Shown piece by piece: positions 55,945 to 64,000 of a stretch of DNA of 64,000 nt. Each line of letters opens with the position of its first letter. Position 1 is the first letter of the stretch. Source of the DNA: Microvelia longipes. Lineage: Eukaryota; Arthropoda; Insecta; Hemiptera; Veliidae. The position numbers were made by a program, and so were the translations under genes. The DNA lies in the NCBI GenBank assembly GCA_018340805.1, contig JACMZG010001914.1:47197013-47261012 (forward strand), given 5' to 3'. The notes beneath the pieces are model-generated. The model had not been told where the DNA came from, made no database searches, and worked only from the letters and a program-made list of their open reading frames with translations.

Positions 55945-56260
55945 AAAAATCGGGTACGGGGAACCTCGGCACTTTTCCTCGGATTCACTACGCTCAGCCT
56001 CTCTAATTTGGACTCGCTTCGGTCGTCCTCAAAATATAAAATTCACACAAATGTATTTCAGCACTTCTTCGGACTTGCTTTGCTCGTCCTCAGATAGTAA
56101 ATACATTAGTTTTATTCCCAGCGGTAACCTATCCAGGCACTGATGCTGCTAAACTTTTATGATCTAACAAAACCCGTAGATATTTTTGCCGTATTGAAAC
56201 GAAATTTGGTATATTTATATTTGTACCAATTGGTACAAGTATGAGTTGAAATGTATTTCA
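55945..56260. repeat. Dispersed repeat G copy
   Basis: ATCGGGTACGGGGAACCTCG, TTGGACTCGCTTCGGTCGTC, GGCACTGATGCTGCTAAAC; family order. Confidence 0.75.
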
Positions 56261-56289
56261 ACCCCATTACATTATTTCTCCATTTTGAC

Positions 56290-56480
56290 TTTTCCTCATT
56301 TATGCCGTAGGTGTAAATGAAAAATGAAGTTTACATGCAAAAAAGTTGCGAAAACATATCATCTATTTCAGTTGTTTTTAAGACCTCCCGAGTAGTTTTT
56401 ACAAAGTTGTTTGTCTGTATGTGTGTGTGTCTATTATATTATCACTGTTGATCCTCTTTACTCTACTTATACTAGAGAGT
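56290..56480. repeat. Dispersed repeat A, inverted copy
   Basis: ATGCCGTAGGTGTAAATGAA, then TCAGTTGTTTTTAAGACCTC and GTTTGTCTGTATGTGTGTGT. Confidence 0.75.
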
Positions 56481-56824
56481 TAAGAATTTGGTAGAAAAAT
56501 ATACATTTATGTCTTGTTTTGCTATCCGTATAATTTAATTTTATGAACAAATTTTACCGACAATACTGCATTTTACAAATGCATAAAACACAGAAAATGT
56601 TCGGATCAAGTGAAATTTGTCACGCATGTAGTCCTATATAAGACCAAACCACTGAAACTTCCAGTTGAACTGATAGAACTGCCAAGTTCCAGCTAATTAT
56701 TTGTATTAGACACTTTAAAAAATGGAAATTATTGTATTAACTTAAAATTTGATATGAGTGAATTCCTCCTTTATAATATAAAAAATCCTGGGATATAAAA
56801 ATAAAAATATGGGATATAATACAA

Positions 56825-57600
56825 AAATGGGGTACCTCGGAACTTTTTCTCATTACATCATATTCGATACGCTTATCCTCCCAGCTTCTGACTCGCTTCG
56901 CTCGTCCTCAGAAATACAGTTCGCCAAATTTATACTGCAACATGCCTTTGGACTCGCTTTACTCGTCTGAAGATATAAAAATGCATCCGTATCATTCACA
57001 GCGGTCACCTATACAGCATTGACCACGCTCAATGTTCCTTAATTTTTACGATCCAACAAAAATCATAGATATACTTGTCGTATTGAAACGAAACATAGTC
57101 TACTTATTTATTAAGTAACAATGTACACTTGTACTAAATTTCAACTCAATTTGACCATTTCCTAAATTTTACATTTTTTTAAAAAACGTACTCAAGTAAT
57201 TCAATAAAAAATGAACTAATGTTGATAATGAGATGAAACTTGACACATATGTTAGCCTTATATATTGTCACATGCGTGCTAAATCTGAATCCAATGGCAT
57301 AAGTTTTCCGCGTTTTATGATTTTTCGAAATTTTCGCTGAGTCATTATTGCGGGTTAGTAACGTCATAAAAAATTATTTTCCGAATAGCACAACTACAGC
57401 GGTAGACTGGTTTTTGTACAAAATTCTAACTCTCTAGCATAAATACACTGGGCACTACGATGATAACACACACTCACACATACATCACTCAGGAGGCCTT
57501 AAAAACCCCTGGAACGGATAGTTCCGGTTTTATCCCGGTTTCGGATTTTTTGCAAACACGATACTTTTCCTATCCTACGGTATAAAATGAAGAAAAGTAA
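56825..57600. repeat. Dispersed repeats G and A, adjacent, same orientation
   Basis: G part: GGGGTACCTCGGAACTTTTT at 56829, ACTCGCTTCGCTCGTCCTCA near 56890. A part from about 57365: TTATTTTCCGAATAGCACAA to TGCAAACACGATACTTTTCC. The pairing, also seen at 6365-7335, argues that they form one composite element. Confidence 0.75.
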
Positions 57601-58199
57601 AAATGTAATAAAATCCTGTCAGGCTTAAAGAAGTTGTTGTTGGTGCAATACAAATGGCAATTATTTTTTGGGGAAAATTCAGACATTTTGTATTTAAATT
57701 GTATGATCTAAATATGACGAAGTATAATATCCGTATTTAGTATAATATCCGTAACTAGGGCCTCATGTTTATTTAGAAATACAAAGTAGTGATACTTGGG
57801 CATTAAATAACAACATAATTCAGCCAATAAACAAAACAAACAGTAATATGGCTTTACGTTTAATCAAAATATAGTTTTAAGTCGTCTGTTATGTATAGAT
57901 ATTAATGAGCCACCCGGATATTACAATATATTAACGATAGGTACCAGTGTACATTTAATCATACACATAATTTTTTAAGAATAATTTCAGAAATTATAAT
58001 TCACATAATTATGACAGAAAAAATGTAAAAGAGCTTCTTAAATAGATCTTTCTATCTTAAAATATTCAAATAAACAAAGTATTCATGTATATATAATAAT
58101 TAATTTATACTTATTAAATATTAATAAGTTTAAATTAAAAGTTAAATAAATTACTATTCTATAGAAATAGAATGAGGAGTTAACCCACAATAAAAGTTT
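57601..58199. other. AT-rich non-genic interval
   Basis: No gene. A 13-bp word (AGTATAATATCCG) is duplicated at 57721-57753. Confidence 0.4.
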
Positions 58200-58305
58200 A
58201 AATATATGAGAATATTTAACTAAACCTGGGTCATAACAACGTATTTCCTTGATATTTTTCTCCGTGCACAGTTGCGGGCTAGACTCTTGTGGGATTTAAT
58301 GAATC
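58200..58305. repeat. Long inverted repeat arm 2 (partner 55455-55560)
   Basis: Reverse complement of 55455-55560, with CCGTGCACAGTTGCGGGCTA at its core. Confidence 0.85.
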
Positions 58306-58400
58306 AGTGCTGCCAACATAACTTTGTTTACTCAAAATTCTTTATGTAGATTTTTGAATCTGTAATTTTAACTACTCAATAATTAAGTTGGCTAAGCTGG

Positions 58401-58451
58401 ATTATAACCCGGCGGGAAATAATAAATTATTATTTCCCGCCGGGTTATAAT
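58401..58451. repeat. Perfect 24-bp palindrome with 3-nt loop
   Basis: ATTATAACCCGGCGGGAAAT, AATA, loop AAT, then the exact complement. Unusually GC-rich centre for this region. Confidence 0.92.
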
Positions 58452-58946
58452 GACGGTCATTATTACATAAGAACAAGCCTCGAAATCTTTTGATTATTAC
58501 CCTTCTGGAGATAAAAATATTTTATGGAGAGTATGTACCAACATAATTTCGAAATGAAATTCATGAAATTAAACAGGGAAAAATGATAAAAGTTCGGTGA
58601 AGAAAAATAAAAAATATAGCAAATAATTGATAAGTGATTCCACAATCAAATTTAATATATAATAAAACAATTTTTCTAAATAAAGAAAAGATCCAAATAT
58701 CCTGGATGGAAAAATATTTCTTATTAAACCACAATAAAAGCAGTCATAAAACTTCTGCTTGAACATAATACCTTTCATAAGAATTAGAAAACATATTTTG
58801 AAAATAGTCCTAGGGATTATCAATATTAAGAAAAGGGTAAGAAAAATACTACCTGCTATAGGATTAACTCTGACCAACCTATTATCTAAAGTGTTCAAAA
58901 AAATTATATAAAAAAATTTATAAGAAGTTTAAAACCATTAACTGTT

Positions 58947-59176
58947 GACACAATATAATTGTGCGAGAGACACCTAGGAAATGTAACAAGCAAACTGCAA
59001 TGCTACATCTGGGAACTGTTCCATCATTCGACATTCGTCATCATTGATGGCTCGACATAATGTCATGTCCCACTCTGTTTCGTTACGTCTAACTCATCAG
59101 GGCGCCGACAGAGCCTGAACTCACTCTGACCTTGTGTCATTCATGTTTTGCAAAACTCGGTAGTATCAAATGATAT
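58947..59176. mobile_element. Hammerhead-bearing repeat, single unit, about 13-bp target duplication
   Basis: Direct repeats ACCATTAACTGTT at 58934-58946 and 59177-59189 border a 230-bp unit. It runs from GACACAATATAATTGTGCG to the constant terminus TCGGTAGTATCAAATGATAT. There is no coding capacity. The hammerhead segment lies in the middle on the minus strand. It is the simplest and apparently least damaged copy in the window. Confidence 0.85.
59073..59113 (-). ncRNA. Hammerhead ribozyme motif, intact core
   Basis: Minus strand in order: CUCUGU (59113-59108), C17 (59107), GGCGCC (59106-59101), CUGAUGA (59100-59094), GUUA-GACG-UAAC (59093-59082), GAAA (59081-59078), CAGAG to 59073. Pairing gives stem III of 6 perfect bp (CUCUGU with ACAGAG), a GUC cleavage triplet, stem II of 4 perfect bp with a 4-nt loop, and all invariant core bases. 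Stem I is only the self-complementary GGCGCC, too tight to close on itself, so a dimer or a tandem partner would be needed. Confidence 0.72.
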
Positions 59177-59355
59177 ACCATTAACTGTTTTTAAAGATAA
59201 TTCTATCATTAAGAATAAGCTATTCTTTTACCTAATTAGTAAATATTTTGTAATAACGTTATCATGAATAAGTTTTATTAACAGAGACACTTTCATATAG
59301 ATTTTAAAATATTAATAAAACATCCACAAATCCGGTCTCGAATACGACCAAAAGG

Positions 59356-59474
59356 TGTTATGTCGGACCCCGATTTATTGGGCTTCTTTAAATAGCTCAT
59401 AAATAGCCCAGGTCGGGTGGTTCCGAACATAAACAAATAAAACGCAGGTTAAAAAAAAGTTCACAATTTAGTTG
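59356..59474 (-). repeat. BEL/Pao LTR-like fragment, right copy
   Basis: Matches 53885-54012. Just left of it the minus strand reads TTTTGGTCGTATTCGAGACC, a possible tRNA-type primer site a few bases from the LTR end. The right boundary of the LTR is not clear. Confidence 0.6.
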
Positions 59475-59610
59475 TAAAACCCAACAAATTGTGGGTTTGT
59501 TGCCCCTAAAACAACAAACCCACAATTGTTTGTTGTTTTAGTTGTAAAACAACAAACAATTTGTTGTTTTGGGGGCAAAACAACAAATTTAGTTGTTTTG
59601 CCCCCGAAAG
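59475..59610. repeat. ACAAC/GTTGT-rich hairpin cluster
   Basis: CAAATTGTGGGTTTGTTG and its complement form an 18-bp stem at about 59488-59531. A second GGGGGCAAAACAACAAA/TTTGTTGTTTTGCCCCC-like pair follows at 59570-59606. Confidence 0.75.
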
Positions 59611-59698
59611 TAATTATAATAGCAAAGGACTGTAATTTAAAATTTATAAAATAATAGAATATCTATGTTTATAAAAAATATCATAGAATAGTTATTTA

Positions 59699-59916
59699 TG
59701 CAACAAGGGATGAAAGTAAGTTTTACAGCTCAAGTTAAAGTATCGTCCTAAGGCAGCGCCGAAGGAAGAAACTTCATTAGCTCACGAGGCCGGTAGGCCG
59801 AAGGAGATAAACTAATTAGCTCCCGAGGCTTGCCGAGGGAGTTAACTAACATTTTGGCTCCCGAGGCTTGACAAGGGAGATAACACAAGAGCTGAAAACT
59901 TTCATCCCTTGTTGCA
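59699..59916. mobile_element. MITE, 218 bp, TA-flanked, GAGGC-hairpin core
   Basis: Inverted ends TGCAACAAGGGATGAAAGT, bordered by TA (59697-59698 and 59917-59918). The core has three or four hairpins of the GAGGC...GCCGAGGGAG type. Sister of 54763-54960. Confidence 0.85.
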
Positions 59917-59919
59917 TAT

Positions 59920-61200
59920 TAAATTTTATCTACGACTAGAGAACTAATACTAACAACTATTAATATATTCTTCAGCTCCTTAATTGTTATTGTGTTGTTG
60001 TTGTGTTGTTTGTGTTGGCTCCTTGTTGTTTGTGTTGTTATTGTTTAGTTTATTCTTACCGTGTCAATTACTCTGATGAAGAGAGAATAAAGCCACTATC
60101 TTCACATTATTTTATTGTAAGCTGTCAATAGAATAATGTGTAATACTAAATTTGTAATTTAAACATTAGCGTGTGTATATTGTATATTCTACCCGTAGTA
60201 CCAACATAACACCGAAAAAAATTCAAAAAATTTTCTAAAATTCCTAAAAACTTTACTTAAAAATTATGTCAAGTTGGCAACACTTTCACTTTTTCTCCCT
60301 AGGGAGTAAAAGTACATTTACATTGTGAGATAACAAGACTGTAAGTAGAACTTACAATACAAGGAGTAGATAAAATAACTTTATATACTTTAACTTAAAA
60401 ATAAATCAGAAAGAATATAAATCAAACTTTGATCTAGGTTTAATAAACTTTAAAAAAATTTACCTGATTATCTTAAGAAAATGATACGTAGATATTTTAA
60501 AAATATAGGAAATGACTTTAAATTTATCGTAAAAAATAATGGAAAATAATAAAATGAATTTATACAAATTTGGTGGCGAAAAGCGGTCAGAAATTAAAAT
60601 AATTTTAAATAAACTAATTTTTTACCTTAAATAATGTAAAAATTAAAATTGAAACAAAATATTTGGTATACGCATAAATTATTGTGGTTCTTATTAAGTC
60701 CGGGTTTCAAAATTTAGAGATGGAGAGTCGCCAAAAAGTCCATAAAAGATAGCAGGAACTCCAGATATAAACTTTGGTTGTTGTTTGAGGTTGTTGTTGG
60801 ACAAAACAACCCGACGAAACGTAGACGGTGACGAACTAATGTCGTTATAATGACTCGAAGACATTTATAATAGCTACTAACTCCGATCGTAGACGCACAA
60901 CGATCTTAAACCTTTTAAAAAACAGCCGACGGCGGCTAGGTATGACTTGTTTATAAACGATAACATAAACGTTTATAAAACTCGGTCCGATGGATTTACA
61001 GATTAATTCACTTTAAAACAACGGACAGATAATTAAGCAATGGGTACGAAAGACACATTAAAAAACGTGCACCCGATCCATCATAAAACGTGATGGGAGA
61101 CACGAGAGATCGCACTAAACGTTATTTAATAATGAGCAAGGGATCGTTGTTAACGGTAGGCTGGATCCCTCCTGACTGACTTCCCGCTCTAGCAGACACA
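59920..61200. other. Non-genic interval
   Basis: A GTTGTTGTGTTGTTTGTGTT run lies at 59995-60050. 60780-61160 is less AT-rich but shows no continuous frame. Confidence 0.4.
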
Positions 61201-61210
61201 GTGGGCTAGA

Positions 61211-61907
<697 letters not shown>

Positions 61908-62094
61908 GGGCTAGAGGAAGCCAATTGGCTAAATTCAAAGTCCAGCCGATAAGACACCTTTATTCCATGAATAAAACCACAACAATATCTCCAGTATTTA
62001 GTTATTAAATTAAAAACAAACCGAAATGAAAACAATGTAAAAACATCGCGAAATTTAAATTTAGAACCCAACACCCCCTATAAAATCATATGTG

Positions 62095-62112
62095 GCTCAC
62101 GTTGTCGAACCA
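62095..62112. repeat. hAT-like terminal sequence (minus strand CAGTGGTTCGACAACG)
   Basis: Reads CGTTGTCGAACCACTG on the plus strand, an inverted hAT-type end. Its partner was not identified with confidence. Confidence 0.35.
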
Positions 62113-62168
62113 CTGTTTTAGATAAGTCTATGAATCAAGAAATTACCAACCAAGTTTATTGGTATAAA

Positions 62169-62657
62169 TAAGGCGCGGTCGAATATCCACGGCCTTCTAA
62201 ACGTTGGATCACCAACAAACTTTTTTTATAACTTTTTTTCAAAATTTTCAGTAATTAGCCGGATTTGTGATAAATAAGCCTATTTCCGTAATCTGCACGC
62301 TCTTTTTGGTTAATCTCAAAGAGTATTTACATTCACTCAACGATTTATTTTTAATCTAACTTGGTACATACATAACTACTGTTAGACGTCAATATTTTGT
62401 GTTATATTTCGACAAGTCATATTTGTTGACATTGACATCTAACAGTAGTTATGTATGTACCAAGTTAGATTAAAAATAAATCGTTAAGTGAATGTAAATA
62501 CTCTTTGAGATTAACCAAAAGAGCGTGCAGATTACGGAAATAGGCTTTTTTTCATTTATCACAAATCCGGTTAATTACTGAAAATTTTGAAAAAAATTAT
62601 AAAAAAAGTTTGTTGGTTCAACGTTCTAGAAGGCCGTGGATATTGGACCGCGCCTTA
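62169..62657. mobile_element. Fully palindromic MITE, 489 bp
   Basis: Arms of about 235 bp are near-perfect inverted copies: TAAGGCGCGGTC, TATCCACGGCC, then GTAATCTGCACGCTCTTT and ACTTGGTACATACATAACTA near the centre (about 62395-62430). No coding capacity. The target duplication is unclear, possibly TA. Confidence 0.9.
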
Positions 62658-64000
62658 TAAACATCTATTTCCTGCTATCAGTGTGAAGGTCGAAAAAATG
62701 GGCGTACAAATATTAATCGCAGAGATTCTATTTGTTGTGAATATGATGAAGGACGTTATCCCTTAATATTTAATGATTGTAGGTTATAGGAATTTTTGCA
62801 AGTGATCGCGATATATCAGAAAACTATTAAATGATTAAAGTTTATTGTGATTTATTCAAGTCTATTTTAGCGATTTGATTATAAACTGTTAAATATGATT
62901 AAGGATGATTCGTCAAACTAACAAATTCATAAATCATACAATAATTTTTTAAGCTCTTTAGTGGCTGTTTTGTGAGCTTAAATTTATGATGTTAAAACAG
63001 GAAGTTTTTCGATGAGTATAAGTTATTGACTTTATTAGTTGTGGGGAGAGGGGGGGGGGGTGTAGATACAAAGATAGGTGTCCACCAACTATTATTTATC
63101 TACAATGGGGGTCCGCGGGGCTCTGCAGTTTGCGTATCCCTGTTAAGCTAAAAGGAGAGATAATTCATATTTTGTCAAAAATATGGTTGTTTTTTTATAA
63201 TATTTCTAGCACCAATTTTTCTTTCTACATCTTCGTCCTATATTCTTGGAGTTTTCCAAGGAAATGCCTTGACAAAGTTTGAAATGTCACAAACTGGAGC
63301 TAAATATAAGTATAAATTGAATTGCACGAAGGATTTTGGAAGTTTAAAATTCAACTCCCGCCATGCCCCCTCCCTCCTTTTCAATCACCGAAGGAAAAGG
63401 AAAATTCACTAAAAATAAAAAAAACAGTAATATGTTTAAATAGGCTAACATTAGAACTCAAACAAATAAAAATTGCAGAGCTGTTAATTATGGGAGTTAA
63501 GGTGAATTGGTAGTACGAGTGAATTTCAAGGTAAATAATGATACATAAATTTGTATGGATGATAAATGATGGATCTTTAGGATCCATCATTACTAGCTAC
63601 AGAGCTAGAAAGGAAGTAGGGTAGATGTTACAAGTGTCGCATTCTTGCGGATATTTAGTATAACTATTTAAAAAGAGTTTTATAGTTCAATGTAACTCCA
63701 AGAGAATGAGCTTATAGTTCAAAAATATGTGTGTCATCCTCTAATCCTATAGACAGTTTTTAACGTTAGTTTAGGGAAGGTATTCTAAAAAATTGTTTCA
63801 GATGGCCAAGGCTCTTATTTATCCTTAAACCTATTGTCCAAAGTATATGTCATCTAAATGACATATACCTTGAACATGTAAATTTAGTATATATTTTTTA
63901 TTGACATTAAGTGTCAAGATTTAAAATATTTGTGAGTTGTTAATTTACTGTCCATCTGTTAACTGTTCTGTTCAATATACGAAGTTAAAATTGAGCCAGT
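62658..64000. other. Right end, no gene; hAT-like terminus at 63100-63142
   Basis: A G-run lies at 63048-63060. The minus strand from 63142 reads CAGGGATACGCAAACTGC, inverted partner of 52975. A TGGATCCTAAAGATCCATCATT-like hairpin is centred near 63577. No frame shows a recognisable domain. Confidence 0.4.

Noticed and set aside
60069..60100. CTGATGA near 60072 as another hammerhead
   Set aside because: No GAAA at usable distance and no stem II.

Overview
The window is AT-rich, repeat-dense eukaryotic nuclear DNA, most probably from an arthropod and likely an insect. The evidence is a spliced neuropeptide receptor of the insect CAPA/pyrokinin class with GT-AG introns of 2.4 to 19.4 kb, an irritans-like mariner, a Ty3/gypsy and a BEL/Pao relic, a Penelope-like GIY-YIG fragment, tRNA-derived SINEs, many palindromic MITEs and long TA microsatellites. 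The species cannot be fixed from the sequence.

The only host gene I can support is a rhodopsin-class GPCR on the plus strand. Five coding exons (16143-16391, 35778-35994, 42189-42480, 45163-45377, 47819-48460) join in phase and give 537 residues: TM1-TM2, TM3-TM4, TM5 with the third intracellular loop, TM6-TM7, then helix 8 and a long Gly/Ser-rich tail. The start codon and the N-terminal exon(s) were not found.

Left of the gene (1-16 kb): a short-LTR Ty3/gypsy element (274-3505) with 103-bp LTRs, a 5-bp target duplication and a tRNA-Ser-type primer-binding site; an internally deleted mariner inside a TA microsatellite (5213-6180); foldback and terminal-inverted-repeat elements; and a LINE reverse-transcriptase relic. 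Intron 1 (16.4-35.8 kb) holds two SINEs with target duplications, a 1.8-kb array of about 31 copies of a 59-60-bp unit (27930-29758), a Penelope-like head-to-head insert flanked by 12-bp direct repeats, and a large palindrome. Introns 2 to 4 hold a foldback element with 14-bp target duplications, a Penelope-like GIY-YIG relic and a TA-flanked MITE. The right end (48.5-64 kb) is a nest of BEL/Pao, hAT-like, TA-flanked and palindromic elements.

The most interesting signal is a small repeat family (41211-41866, 48581-48651, 58947-59176, with a relative near 42545-42785). It is flanked by 9-14-bp direct repeats and carries a hammerhead-ribozyme motif. The copy at 59073-59113 (minus strand) has an intact CUGAUGA / GAAA / GUC core, a perfect 6-bp stem III and a 4-bp stem II, while its stem I is only the self-complementary GGCGCC. 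Two copies in intron 2 carry a core substitution. Hammerhead-like motifs of Penelope type also occur at 38797-38830 and near 30480-30600.
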